Positions 55,882-64,000 of a stretch of 64,000 bases of DNA are shown here, one piece after another. Within the stretch, counting starts at the first letter, position 1. Each line of letters starts with the position of its first letter. Position numbers and translations under genes: made by a program. The notes below the pieces were generated by a model that saw only the letters and a list, made by a program, of their open reading frames with translations, made no database searches and was not told the origin of the DNA. The stretch is taken from contig NZ_BPEW01000017.1 in assembly GCF_019654975.1 (NCBI RefSeq), forward strand, positions 1 to 64,000. Reading direction: 5' to 3'. Origin of the DNA: Shewanella sp. c952. GTDB taxonomy: Bacteria > Pseudomonadota > Gammaproteobacteria > Enterobacterales > Shewanellaceae.

Positions 55882-57450
55882 ATGCAGCAGATGACCAATA
55901 TTTTACTCAGTAGTGCCGATGCCGCCAGTGCTAAAAAAACAGCGGTAAGCGCAAAGCCCGAGCTGAGCGCGGAAGGTGATAATTTCTCTGCGGCTCTTGC
56001 AAAGGCCAGCAAAGAGGGTGCTACTGCTGAGCAACAAAAAATAGATGGAAACGCAGCATTAACCACTGCAACGACAGGTGAGCAAAAACAAAGCGACATA
56101 AAAGACGCAAACAGTAATCAAGAGCCAAGCAACAGTGATGATGTCAATCAGGTGTTGGATCAAATTAATCTTGCTAACAATTTTCCTGTTAGCGCAGATG
56201 TGGATGCTCAAAGTGACTCGATGATTGCCGCTGACGGCGAAGGTTTGCCGTTAGACAATGATACAGCAGCAGAGCTTGCCACATTGAAGGCTGGCAGCGA
56301 AGCAACTGACAACAGTGACTCTGATGAATCCATCGCATTATCTGATGAGATTTTACAAGCATTAAGCCTTCAAACTGGCCTCTCTGAACAAGCGTTAAAT
56401 GAAATGCCCGAAGCTGAGCTTGAAGCGTTGCTAGCACAAAGTAAGATTTTAGATGCCGACGGTAAGCTACTAGCGCAATACGCCATCGCAGCGGCTCCAA
56501 GTATGGCAACCATAAATTCTGCAGATGGACTTAACGCCTCTGCTAATAAAGTTGATAACGCAAATGGCTCTGAAGTAAACAGCAACACTAACAATGGCCC
56601 CAAACAAACAAGCAATATTCCTGCGGCAGATGTGTTAACTCAGCGGTCTATCGATCCGAACACTAAAGCCGAAAGCCGCGATATTCTCGGCAAAGAAGCA
56701 GCCATTCAAGCAGGGGCAGCAACAAGCACTGCTGAAGCGGTTTCCAAGCGAGCTGATATAGAAAATAACAGTAATGGAAAACTTAGCAATACAGCCAATA
56801 CTATGGCGGCAGAACAGCTTAAAGGTGCAGAGTTGTCAGTGAGGTTGACCCCGATTCAAATGGGGTTGGAAGCAAACCTTGCTAGCGGTAATGAAGAGCT
56901 TTCTACCCAAGATATTAAGACGGTATCAGGCCTGCAAGCTCATAATCTACAAATTCAGCAGAGTTTAACCCGTGTTGAACCGCAGCAGATCCAGTTGGCG
57001 CTGAAACAACATGCTGATCAAGCCTCTCAGATGCAGGAGATGATCCAACGTTTTTCTCCGGTAATGAAGCAGCAGTTGATGACGATGGTTAGTCAAGGCG
57101 TGCAACATGCTGAGATCAGACTCGATCCAGCAGAGTTAGGCAGTATGATGGTGCGGATCCAAGTTCAGGGTGATACCACTCAAGTGCAATTCCAAGTGAG
57201 CCAACATCAAACTCGAGATCTCGTTGAACAAGCAATGCCTCGATTACGTGAAATGCTGGCCGAGCAAGGTATGCAATTAACAGATGGCCAAGTATCGCAA
57301 GGCGACCGAGGTAACGACCAATCATTCCAAGGTGATAGAGACAGCCGAGGCAATAGTCACGGTGAAATGGATGAAATTTCAGCAGAAGAGCTGATTGTTG
57401 GCGCAAATCAGGCAACAAGTTCTGCTTCAGGTATAGATTATTACGCATAA
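55882..57450 (+). CDS. fliK: Flagellar hook-length control protein FliK
   Basis: This 522-residue molecular ruler switches export from hook to filament proteins. A long low-complexity N-terminal part (Ala, Asn, Asp, Ser-rich, about 1-380) precedes the conserved C-terminal Flg_hook domain (HAEIRLDPAELGSMMVRIQVQGDTTQVQFQVSQHQTRDLVEQAMPRLREMLAEQGMQL pattern, about 415-470), which acts on FlhB. The variable length of the N-terminal part is normal. Confidence 0.93.
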   Translation: MQQMTNILLSSADAASAKKTAVSAKPELSAEGDNFSAALAKASKEGATAEQQKIDGNAALTTATTGEQKQSDIKDANSNQEPSNSDDVNQVLDQINLANNFPVSADVDAQSDSMIAADGEGLPLDNDTAAELATLKAGSEATDNSDSDESIALSDEILQALSLQTGLSEQALNEMPEAELEALLAQSKILDADGKLLAQYAIAAAPSMATINSADGLNASANKVDNANGSEVNSNTNNGPKQTSNIPAADVLTQRSIDPNTKAESRDILGKEAAIQAGAATSTAEAVSKRADIENNSNGKLSNTANTMAAEQLKGAELSVRLTPIQMGLEANLASGNEELSTQDIKTVSGLQAHNLQIQQSLTRVEPQQIQLALKQHADQASQMQEMIQRFSPVMKQQLMTMVSQGVQHAEIRLDPAELGSMMVRIQVQGDTTQVQFQVSQHQTRDLVEQAMPRLREMLAEQGMQLTDGQVSQGDRGNDQSFQGDRDSRGNSHGEMDEISAEELIVGANQATSSASGIDYYA

Positions 57451-57542
57451 GCAGGTAACCTATAGCACAGTTAAAAACTTAGCTTAACTTGTGATGTTGG
57501 CCGAGTTAAGCAAGTGCATAGAGGTCCAGTTAGGGAAAGCAG

Positions 57543-58061
57543 ATGGCAGAAGAAGAATCATTAGAGCTTGAAGTCAGCGACAAGCCTAAAAGTAAGAAGA
57601 AGTTAGTGCTATTTGGCAGCATTGCAGCGGTACTTATCGTCATTATCGCAGCAACACTCTGGTTGCTATTAAGTGGCGATGATGCAGCAGAGCAAACGGG
57701 CAATGGGGAAGTTGTTGCTGAAGAGAATCTATCGGATAAAAGGGAAGCCTTTTACGCGGCAATGCCACGACCGTTTCTGTTTAACTTGCCGGGCAATGGC
57801 CGTACTCGACTTGTCGAGATTAAAGTACAGCTGATGGTGCGTGGAAAAGATGATGATGTATTGATTAAAAAACATATCCCATTAATTGAAGATGCGTTAT
57901 TGACTACTTTTAGCGGTGCGGATGTGCAAAAACTCAGTACTTTAGCTGGCAAAGATGAACTGCGACTTTTGGCATTGCTCAATGTACAAAATACTCTGCA
58001 ACCGATTATTGGGCGTAAAGTCGTTGAAAAAGTATTATTTACCGGCTTTGTGATGCAGTAA
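57543..58061 (+). CDS. fliL: Flagellar basal-body protein FliL
   Basis: This 172-residue inner-membrane protein surrounds stator units and supports torque. A short cytosolic acidic/basic start, one membrane helix (about 21-42, LVLFGSIAAVLIVIIAATLWLLL) and a periplasmic domain (LFNLPGNGRTRLVEIKVQLMVRG) fit FliL. AGGGAAAG precedes the ATG. Confidence 0.95.
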   Translation: MAEEESLELEVSDKPKSKKKLVLFGSIAAVLIVIIAATLWLLLSGDDAAEQTGNGEVVAEENLSDKREAFYAAMPRPFLFNLPGNGRTRLVEIKVQLMVRGKDDDVLIKKHIPLIEDALLTTFSGADVQKLSTLAGKDELRLLALLNVQNTLQPIIGRKVVEKVLFTGFVMQ

Positions 58062-58116
58062 ATTTGCACAGCTCTTTTTGTAAACCAAACGTTTTTATAT
58101 AGGCAAAGGCAATATC

Positions 58117-59145
58117 GTGAGTGATTTATTAAGCCAAGACGAAATTGATGCGCTACTACACGGTGTAGATGATGTCGAAGAGGACATGATTGAGGACGGT
58201 GAGCTTGATGCTCGTTCTTATGATTTCTCTTCGCAAGACCGTATTGTGCGTGGCCGAATGCCAACGCTGGAGATTGTTAACGAGCGTTTTGCTCGCCACC
58301 TGCGAATTAGCATGTTTAACATGATGCGCCGTGCGGCTGAAGTGTCAATTAACGGCGTACAAATGCTCAAGTTCGGTGAGTATGTTCACACTCTTTTTGT
58401 ACCGACAAGCTTAAACATGGTGCGTTTTAGTCCGTTAAAAGGGACTGCGCTTATCACCATGGAAGCAAGGCTAGTTTTTATCCTTGTAGATAACTTCTTT
58501 GGTGGTGATGGACGTTTCCACGCAAAGATTGAGGGACGAGAATTTACTCCCACTGAACGCAGAATTGTGCAACTGCTGCTTAAAATTATCTTTGAAGATT
58601 ATAAAGAAGCTTGGGCGCCGGTGATGGATGTTGAGTTTGATTATCTTGACTCAGAAGTAAACCCAGCAATGGCGAATATTGTCAGCCCAACCGAAGTGGT
58701 GGTCGTGAGTTCATTCCATATTGAAGTCGATGGTGGCGGTGGAGATTTCCATATTACTATGCCGTATTCGATGATTGAACCTATTCGAGAGTTGCTCGAT
58801 GCGGGTGTGCAAAGTGATACTCAAGATACTGATATGCGTTGGTCACAGGCACTGCGAGACGAGATCATGGATGTTGATGTTGGTATCGACGCTACCGTTG
58901 TAGAACATCAGGTGACATTACGTGATGTGCTTGAATTTAAGGCTGGGGATGTGATCCCTGTTGAGTTGCCTGAACACATTATTTTGAAAGTTGAAGATCT
59001 TCCCACTTATCGTTGTAAGATGGGGAAAACTAAAGAGAATCTTGCATTAAAGATTTGTGAACAAATACAAAGGCCAGAAACGGTTAAGTCGGAACTGCAG
59101 TTGGTTACCCATAAAGGTAAGCCACGCGAACGCTCTGATATATAA
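58117..59145 (+). CDS. fliM: Flagellar motor switch protein FliM
   Basis: This 342-residue C-ring protein binds CheY-P. The N-terminal LLSQDEIDALLHGVDD is the CheY-binding motif; YDFSSQDRIVRGRMPTLEIVNERFARHLRISMFNMMRR and the C-terminal FliN-like domain follow. It starts with GTG and is 12 bp from fliN. Confidence 0.97.
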   Translation: MSDLLSQDEIDALLHGVDDVEEDMIEDGELDARSYDFSSQDRIVRGRMPTLEIVNERFARHLRISMFNMMRRAAEVSINGVQMLKFGEYVHTLFVPTSLNMVRFSPLKGTALITMEARLVFILVDNFFGGDGRFHAKIEGREFTPTERRIVQLLLKIIFEDYKEAWAPVMDVEFDYLDSEVNPAMANIVSPTEVVVVSSFHIEVDGGGGDFHITMPYSMIEPIRELLDAGVQSDTQDTDMRWSQALRDEIMDVDVGIDATVVEHQVTLRDVLEFKAGDVIPVELPEHIILKVEDLPTYRCKMGKTKENLALKICEQIQRPETVKSELQLVTHKGKPRERSDI

Positions 59146-59157
59146 GGTGATAAGTAA

Positions 59158-59538
59158 ATGAGTACAGATACAGGCGATGACTGGGCTGCAGCAATGGCAG
59201 AGCAAGCAATTGAAGAAGCACAAGCTGTAGAACTAGACGAATTTAGCAGCGATGCCGCTCCGCTAAGCGAAGAGGAAGCATCAAAACTTGATGCGATTAT
59301 GGATATTCCTGTCACCATTTCAATGGAAGTGGGTCGCAGCTTTATTAATATCCGTAATCTGCTGCAACTAAACCAGGGCTCAGTTGTTGAGTTAGACCGT
59401 GTTGCAGGTGAACCACTCGATGTAATGGTTAATGGCACACTAATCGCCCATGGTGAAGTGGTTGTTGTTAACGACAAATTCGGTATTCGTTTAACCGACG
59501 TTATCAGCCAGACTGAGCGTATTAAAAAGCTTAAATAA
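59158..59538 (+). CDS. fliN: Flagellar motor switch protein FliN
   Basis: This 126-residue C-ring component has an acidic N-terminus (about 1-45) and the SpoA-type domain ISMEVGRSFINIRNLLQLNQGSVVELDRVAGEPLDVMVNGTLIAHGEVVVVNDKFGIRLTDVIS. It lies between fliM and fliO as usual. Confidence 0.97.
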   Translation: MSTDTGDDWAAAMAEQAIEEAQAVELDEFSSDAAPLSEEEASKLDAIMDIPVTISMEVGRSFINIRNLLQLNQGSVVELDRVAGEPLDVMVNGTLIAHGEVVVVNDKFGIRLTDVISQTERIKKLK

Positions 59539-59549
59539 AGGGATTAGCA

Positions 59550-59924
59550 ATGAGTTTTCAGCTTGCATTAGCTAGTCTTGGCACGGTTGCTGCTGCCGCA
59601 GATAAATCAGCGGCGCCTTCAAGTGTTGCCACACTTGCCAGTATGGTAGGGGGACTGATTGTTGTCCTGCTATTAATTTTTGCTCTTGCTTATATGGTGA
59701 AGCGACTTAATTTGGTACCCAGCAGCCAAGGAGTGTTGAAAACACTTGCTGTTACGCCTCTAGGTCAAAAAGAGAAGCTGGTACTGGTAGAGGTTGACGG
59801 CCAACAGTATTTACTTGGGGTTACCCCGCATCAAGTTAATTTGGTTGATAAGCTTAGCGAACCCGTTGAGATCTCCACTGACTCCTTTGCGAGTCGTTTA
59901 CGTCAAGCGAAGTCATCCCAATGA
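59550..59924 (+). CDS. fliO: Flagellar export protein FliO
   Basis: This 124-residue single-pass membrane protein helps build the FliP pore. One membrane segment (about 30-49, [21 protein letters not shown]) is followed by [37 protein letters not shown]. The end overlaps fliP by 4 bp. Confidence 0.94.
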   Translation: MSFQLALASLGTVAAAADKSAAPSSVATLASMVGGLIVVLLLIFALAYMVKRLNLVPSSQGVLKTLAVTPLGQKEKLVLVEVDGQQYLLGVTPHQVNLVDKLSEPVEISTDSFASRLRQAKSSQ

Positions 59925-60670
59925 TAAAATGGATTGTGTTATTTGGTGGCCTCGCGCTGTCACTAATATCCCCTACAGTGTTAGCTGAAACAGGAATTTT
60001 GCCAGCTGTAACTGTCTCTACGGGGGCTGATGGTTCTACGCAGTATTCGGTAACCATGCAGATTTTACTGCTGATGACCGCGCTGAGCTTTATCCCTGCC
60101 GCTGTCATTATGTTGACCTCGTTTACTCGTATTATTGTGGTTTTGTCGATTTTGCGCCAAGCAATCGGATTACAGCAAGCACCCTCTAATCAAATCTTAA
60201 TCGGTATCAGCATGTTCATGACATTTTTTATTATGTCTCCGGTATTCGATAAGATATATGATCAGGCGGTTAAACCCTATATTGAGCAGGGAATGCCGCT
60301 TCAGGATGCCTTTAATACAGGTAAGGGGCCGCTGAAAGATTTCATGTTGTCGCAGACTCGTTTAACCGATTTAGATACCTTTATCGAGATTTCGGGTTAC
60401 CAAAATATCAATGAGCCAGAAGATGCGCCGATGAGTGTGATTATTCCGGCCTTTATCACCAGTGAACTCAAGACGGCATTTCAGATCGGCTTTATGCTAT
60501 TCGTACCATTTTTGGTATTAGATTTAGTGGTCGCCAGTATCTTGATGGCTATGGGTATGATGATGTTATCGCCTATGATTGTCTCTTTGCCGTTTAAGAT
60601 CATGCTGTTTGTGCTCGTTGATGGTTGGAGCCTAGTGATGGGCACACTAGCTAACAGTTTTGGGTTGTAG
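59921..60670 (+). CDS. fliP: Flagellar export-gate protein FliP
   Basis: This 249-residue core pore subunit has a cleavable signal peptide (ending VLA, about residue 22) and four membrane helices. [43 protein letters not shown] is the family signature, with [25 protein letters not shown] near the end. Confidence 0.97.
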   Translation: MIKWIVLFGGLALSLISPTVLAETGILPAVTVSTGADGSTQYSVTMQILLLMTALSFIPAAVIMLTSFTRIIVVLSILRQAIGLQQAPSNQILIGISMFMTFFIMSPVFDKIYDQAVKPYIEQGMPLQDAFNTGKGPLKDFMLSQTRLTDLDTFIEISGYQNINEPEDAPMSVIIPAFITSELKTAFQIGFMLFVPFLVLDLVVASILMAMGMMMLSPMIVSLPFKIMLFVLVDGWSLVMGTLANSFGL

Positions 60671-60677
60671 GTAGCTT

Positions 60678-60947
60678 ATGACTCCTGAAGCACTGATTGA
60701 TATTTTTCGAGAAGCCTTAGCGGTTATTGTCACTATTGTTTCGATGATCATTGTGCCTGGACTCATCGTCGGCTTAATTGTTGCGGTATTTCAGGCTGCG
60801 ACTTCGATTAATGAACAAACATTGAGTTTTCTACCTCGTCTGCTAACAACCTTATTAGGTTTAATGTTGATGGGACATCTGCTTGTACAAACGATGATGG
60901 AATTTTTTCTACAAATGGTGAATATGATCCCGCAGGTTATCGGTTAA
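60678..60947 (+). CDS. fliQ: Flagellar export-gate protein FliQ
   Basis: This 89-residue protein has two membrane helices (about 15-40 and 52-75) with PGLIVGLIVAVFQAATSINEQTLSFLPR, as in all FliQ. It starts 7 bp after fliP. Confidence 0.97.
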   Translation: MTPEALIDIFREALAVIVTIVSMIIVPGLIVGLIVAVFQAATSINEQTLSFLPRLLTTLLGLMLMGHLLVQTMMEFFLQMVNMIPQVIG

Positions 60948-60949
60948 TC

Positions 60950-61012
60950 ATGCTATTGCAACTGTTTGAACCCCCTGTGTTACATCGTCAGCATTCAAGC
61001 GCTGTGCTGTAA
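60950..61012 (+). CDS. 20-codon leader ORF in frame ahead of fliR
   Basis: An ATG two bases after the fliQ stop opens a frame of 20 codons (MLLQLFEPPVLHRQHSSAVL) ending TAA just 3 bp before the fliR ATG. It is in the same frame as fliR. It may be a coupling leader or an accident; there is no good ribosome-binding site of its own. Confidence 0.3.
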   Translation: MLLQLFEPPVLHRQHSSAVL

Positions 61013-61015
61013 ATT

Positions 61016-61819
61016 ATGAATATCTTACTTGATACTATAATGGGTGGGATTGCTGGCTACATGTGGCCATTAACAAGGATCTCTAGCATGTTTATGGTGA
61101 TGGCGGTATTTGGTGCTAATACCACTCCATCGCGAGTTAGACTATTGTTATCCCTGACCGTCACTGCTGCAGTAGTGCCCGTGCTACCGCCAATGCCAGA
61201 TATTGAGCTATTTTCCTTGAGCGCCGTGTTTGTTACTTTTCAGCAGATCATCATCGGCGTTTCCATGGGGTTTTCAACCCTGCTGTTAATGCAGACGTTT
61301 GTGTTAACTGGACAAATCATCGGTATGCAGACCAGTCTGGGCTTTGCTTCAATGATAGACCCTGGTTCTGGACAACAAACACCAGTCGTCGCTAACTTCT
61401 TTCTTTTGCTAACAACGATGATTTTTTTGGCCGTAGATGGGCATCTAATACTGATTAAAATGGTGGTTGCCAGTTTTGATTCAATTCCAGTATCAATGGA
61501 AGGTCTAAGCCTCGCAAGTTATCGTATGTTTACCGAATTTGTCGGTTATATGTTTGGCGCTGCGCTGACCATGTCACTGTCAGCTATTGTGGCTCTTTTA
61601 ACTATTAACCTTTCTTTTGGGGTTATGACGCGCGCCTCACCGCAGTTGAATATTTTCTCGATTGGTTTTCCTGTAACCATGGTCAGTGGTTTGTTTATTC
61701 TATGGCTGACATTGACCCCAATCATGGCTCACTTTGATGAAGTGTGGCGTGAGGTGCAAATTCTGCTGTGTAATGTCCTTGAACTGCAGTGCAGTTTAGA
61801 TGGTGGGCTTAACCTATGA
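61016..61819 (+). CDS. fliR: Flagellar export-gate protein FliR
   Basis: This 267-residue membrane subunit closes the export-gate pore with FliP and FliQ. Several hydrophobic segments and YMWPLTRISSMFMVMAVFG, GMQTSLGFASMIDPGSGQQTPVVANFF identify it. The ATG at 61016 is the only start before an in-frame stop at 61010-61012, and it has no clear ribosome-binding site. Confidence 0.95.
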   Translation: MNILLDTIMGGIAGYMWPLTRISSMFMVMAVFGANTTPSRVRLLLSLTVTAAVVPVLPPMPDIELFSLSAVFVTFQQIIIGVSMGFSTLLLMQTFVLTGQIIGMQTSLGFASMIDPGSGQQTPVVANFFLLLTTMIFLAVDGHLILIKMVVASFDSIPVSMEGLSLASYRMFTEFVGYMFGAALTMSLSAIVALLTINLSFGVMTRASPQLNIFSIGFPVTMVSGLFILWLTLTPIMAHFDEVWREVQILLCNVLELQCSLDGGLNL

Positions 61820-61848
61820 CATTACTAACGTCTTTTATCATAGTGTTA

Positions 61849-61867
61849 CCTCCACTTATTATGGAGG
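61849..61867 (+). promoter_or_regulatory. Hairpin covering the flhB ribosome-binding site
   Basis: CCTCCA-CTTATTA-TGGAGG can form a 6-bp stem whose 3' arm is the flhB Shine-Dalgarno GGAGG, 7 bases before the ATG. It could hold back translation. Confidence 0.5.
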
Positions 61868-61873
61868 ACTGTC

Positions 61874-63007
61874 ATGGCTGAAAATGACAGTAGCCAAGAA
61901 AAAACAGAGGAAGCAACCTCCAGAAAGTTGCAACAGGCCAAAGATAAAGGGCAGGTTGCACGCTCCAAAGATTTAGGGACTTCTGCAGTTCTTATTGCCG
62001 CTTCAGTTGGGCTTGTTATGACCGGACCAAGCATTGCTAAAGCAATGCACACCATTATGACTAACCTATTTACATTAACCCGTGAAGAGATCTTCGACAC
62101 GCGGCAGATGATGAACATTTGGAGCATGGTGGGCAATGAATTAGCTGCGCCGTTGTTAGGTTTTATCTTATTGCTTGCACTGATCGCATTTGCTGGTAAC
62201 GTCGCGCTGGGGGGAATGTCTTTTTCGGCCAAAGCCTGTATGCCCAAACCGAGTAAGATGAGTCCAGTTGCTGGTTTGAAGCGTATGTTTGGCGTTCAAG
62301 CCGTGGTTGAGCTCACAAAAGGTATTGCTAAATTTTCAGTGGTGGCAATTACTGCTTATCTGGTACTCAATATTTACCTGAATGATATTTTGATGTTGTC
62401 GCAAGATCATCTTCCCGGCAATATTTATCATGCATTAGATCTAGTTTCTTGGATTTTCATCTTACTGTGTGCATCGACGTTTATTATTGTTGCTATCGAT
62501 GTACCTTACCAAATTTGGCATCACGCCAAACAGTTAAAGATGACCAAGCAAGAAGTTAAAGATGAGTACAAAGATACCGAAGGTAAGCCCGAAGTTAAGG
62601 GACGTATTCGTCAGCTACAACAAGAGATGGCACAAAGGCGAATGATGGGCGAAGTGCCTAATGCTGATGTCATAGTGGTTAACCCTGAGCATTACGCGGT
62701 AGCGGTAAAATATGATGCTGCTAAATCAACCGCACCGTTTGTCGTTGCTAAAGGGGTGGATGAAGTGGCCTTTAAAATCCGTGAAATTGCCCGAGAACAT
62801 GATGTGGCTATTGTAACTGCGCCGCCTTTAGCCCGTGCTATTTACCATACCACCAAAATAGATCAAGAGATCCCAGAAGGGCTTTTTACTGCGGTAGCAC
62901 AAGTGCTTGCCTATGTATTTCAATTGCGTCAGTACCAAAAAGGTAAAGGCCGCCGCCCCAATGCTATTCCAACAAAACAACCGATTCCTGATGAGCTAAA
63001 ACACTAG
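61874..63007 (+). CDS. flhB: Flagellar export-switch protein FlhB
   Basis: This 377-residue inner-membrane protein controls substrate switching together with FliK. It has four membrane segments (about 30-55, 88-110, 140-165, 185-205) and a cytosolic C-domain. The autocleavage site, NPTH in almost all FlhB, reads NPEH here (residues 270-273). Length and the ending PIPDELKH are normal for the family. The stop TAG at 63005-63007 touches the MITE-like element that follows. Confidence 0.95.
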   Translation: MAENDSSQEKTEEATSRKLQQAKDKGQVARSKDLGTSAVLIAASVGLVMTGPSIAKAMHTIMTNLFTLTREEIFDTRQMMNIWSMVGNELAAPLLGFILLLALIAFAGNVALGGMSFSAKACMPKPSKMSPVAGLKRMFGVQAVVELTKGIAKFSVVAITAYLVLNIYLNDILMLSQDHLPGNIYHALDLVSWIFILLCASTFIIVAIDVPYQIWHHAKQLKMTKQEVKDEYKDTEGKPEVKGRIRQLQQEMAQRRMMGEVPNADVIVVNPEHYAVAVKYDAAKSTAPFVVAKGVDEVAFKIREIAREHDVAIVTAPPLARAIYHTTKIDQEIPEGLFTAVAQVLAYVFQLRQYQKGKGRRPNAIPTKQPIPDELKH

Positions 63008-63295
63008 GGGCTGTTGATCTTTAGAGTTTAGTTTTTATTCGATTCTTTACCGTAAGGAATAATGCTTTTAGGGCAAGGCTTAAGCGATGGTGCTTAGCGA
63101 GCTAAGTGAAAAGCGCGTACGGATTCTAGTCATAAAAGAATAAAAGCATTGAAACGAATCCAAATGCCCGCGCTGCTTGGCTACTTTTACTGTGTTACAG
63201 GTTATTTGTGGAGAATGACTAAACCGCATAACCTCTGCCTTGTTAAAATAGCCAATAAACTGCGGAAAAAATAACCATGAAAGATCAACAATCCC
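63007..63295. mobile_element. MITE-like element A between flhB and flhA
   Basis: Terminal inverted repeats: GGGGCTGTTGATCTTT at 63007-63022 and AAAGATCAACAATCCC at 63280-63295 (14 of 16 positions pair). The 289-bp interior has no open frame and contains smaller inverted pairs such as AATGCTTTTA/TAAAAGCATT and CTTAGC-GA-GCTAAG. A non-coding transposon derivative is the best reading. The first G is also the last base of the flhB stop codon. No clear target duplication was found. Confidence 0.65.
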
Positions 63296-63485
63296 AAAGT
63301 AGACATAATATTAAAGGCCTAAGTACATAGCCTAGTATTGAAGTCTCATTTTAAAGCTTGAAGTGCATAATAAATAAGCACTTACTTGGCTTTTCATTCT
63401 TTGGCCATTCTTTTCAGGTTATAGTGTCCACGCTCTACAATGAGAGCAGGTCGTCTCTGTTGGTTTTGTTACTGGCTAATGTTTT

Positions 63486-63751
63486 ATACCAATTGCATTA
63501 AAAGTTTGACCATTCAGCGGGAATTCAAAACGCTGTAGGCAAGTAGTGGGATTTGAGCTAATAGTTATTCTATATCCAAATCTCATAGCGAAGCATACAG
63601 TGTTTTGAAACCCGCACTACGTGAGCCGCTCAGTCTTTCCACTTCTGCTTTGCATTGGCTTAAAAGGGAATAACCATTTCTTTACCAATGCGCTTTGAAT
63701 TGAAAAGACTGAGGGGCTCTGAACTGGTCAAATACTTAATGCAATTGGTAT
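63486..63751. mobile_element. MITE-like element B upstream of flhA
   Basis: Terminal inverted repeats ATACCAATTGCATTAA (63486-63501) and its exact inverse (63736-63751), extended imperfectly inward (TTTGACC...TTCAG). The 266-bp interior has two further hairpins: GCGGG...AAAACGCTGTA with TACAGTGTTTTG...CCCGC, and CTCAGTCTTT...GCATTGG with CCAATGC...AAAGACTGAG. No gene is present. It ends 13 bp before the flhA promoter. Confidence 0.75.
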
Positions 63752-63763
63752 TAATACAACTTT

Positions 63764-63779
63764 TGGTACTAAATTTGCA
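63764..63779 (+). promoter_or_regulatory. Likely sigma54 promoter of flhA
   Basis: TGGTACT-AAAT-TTGCA has GG and GC ten bases apart; 39 bp before the flhA ATG. It matches the known habit of flhA being a separate sigma54-driven transcript in polar flagellates. Confidence 0.65.
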
Positions 63780-63817
63780 GTACAGCCAATAGGCGTCAAA
63801 GATTGGACTTAGGGTGA

Positions 63818-64000
63818 ATGGAATTTAACGCAAGACTTGGGCAATTAAAACAATTAAAGCCCGCACATTTTAAAGGAGTGGGTACCCCTTTATTGGTTTT
63901 AGCCGCATTGGCTATGATCATTTTGCCCATGCCTGCCTTTCTGCTGGATATTCTGTTTGCATTCAATATCGCCCTAGCATTAGTCGTCCTACTCGTTGCT
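63818..64000 (+). CDS. flhA: Flagellar export-gate protein FlhA (partial, 5' end)
   Basis: The first 61 codons are present. MEFNARLGQLKQLKPAHFKGVGTP is followed by ALAMIILPMPAFLLDILFAFNIALALVVLL, the well-conserved first membrane part of FlhA. AGGGTGA precedes the ATG. The gene continues beyond the window. FlhA forms the nonameric ring of the export gate. Confidence 0.94.
   Translation, partial: MEFNARLGQLKQLKPAHFKGVGTPLLVLAALAMIILPMPAFLLDILFAFNIALALVVLLVA

Noticed and set aside
1..64000. CRISPR array, prophage or intact insertion sequence
   Set aside because: No regularly spaced repeats, phage structural genes or transposase frames were seen anywhere in the window.

Overview
The window looks like the chromosome of a polar-flagellated marine gammaproteobacterium, most likely Shewanella or a close relative. 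This rests on gene order and protein character, not on a database search: a split-free flagellar block in the order flgT/flgOP, flgNM-flgA, cheV-cheR, flgBCDEFGHIJKL, two flagellins, flaG-fliD-fliT-like-fliS, flrA-flrBC, fliEFGHIJKLMNOPQR-flhB-flhA, with sigma54 (RpoN) and sigma28 (FliA) promoters and the H-ring/T-ring genes typical of sheathed or polar flagella in Vibrio and Shewanella. No prophage, CRISPR array or intact insertion sequence was seen.

Layout. 1-3443: cydABX, a cytochrome bd quinol oxidase operon with a long leader carrying a perfect FNR-type box. 3498-6087: a small membrane protein and a Cache-domain chemoreceptor. 6332-11317: an RND efflux pump (permease plus lipoprotein adaptor) divergent from its TetR-type regulator, with two near-identical palindromic operators between them. 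11427-13395: an outer-membrane barrel protein, a chalcone-isomerase-like periplasmic protein and a small DUF2947-like protein. 13893-15875: a second chemoreceptor. 16137-20288: a tightly coupled four-gene operon (lipoprotein, 865-residue membrane protein, two small membrane proteins) that I do not recognise; this is the best candidate here for an undescribed system. 20577-20652: tRNA-Arg(CCT). 20736-64000: the flagellar and chemotaxis block, which runs off the right end inside flhA.

How the flagellar block works together. FlrA is the master activator of class II genes. FlrB/FlrC form the two-component system that fires sigma54 promoters; -24/-12 elements are visible before flgT, flgA, flgB, flgF, flgH, the first flagellin, flrB, fliE, fliK and flhA. 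Class IV sigma28 promoters with exact 14-bp spacing stand before flgM, flgO and the second flagellin. So anti-sigma factor FlgM is made under the control of the sigma factor it inhibits, and the two flagellins are driven by different sigma factors.

Notable oddities: an 842-bp near-identical tract shared by the two flagellins (recent gene conversion), two different MITE-like inverted-repeat elements filling the flhB-flhA gap, an NPEH rather than NPTH autocleavage motif in FlhB, a GSFTGA rather than GAFTGA loop in FlrA, a hairpin that pairs the flhB ribosome-binding site, and a 20-codon leader ORF in frame ahead of fliR. Glycosylation genes are absent between flgL and the flagellins. Motor genes, fliA, flhFG and the main che operon lie outside the window.
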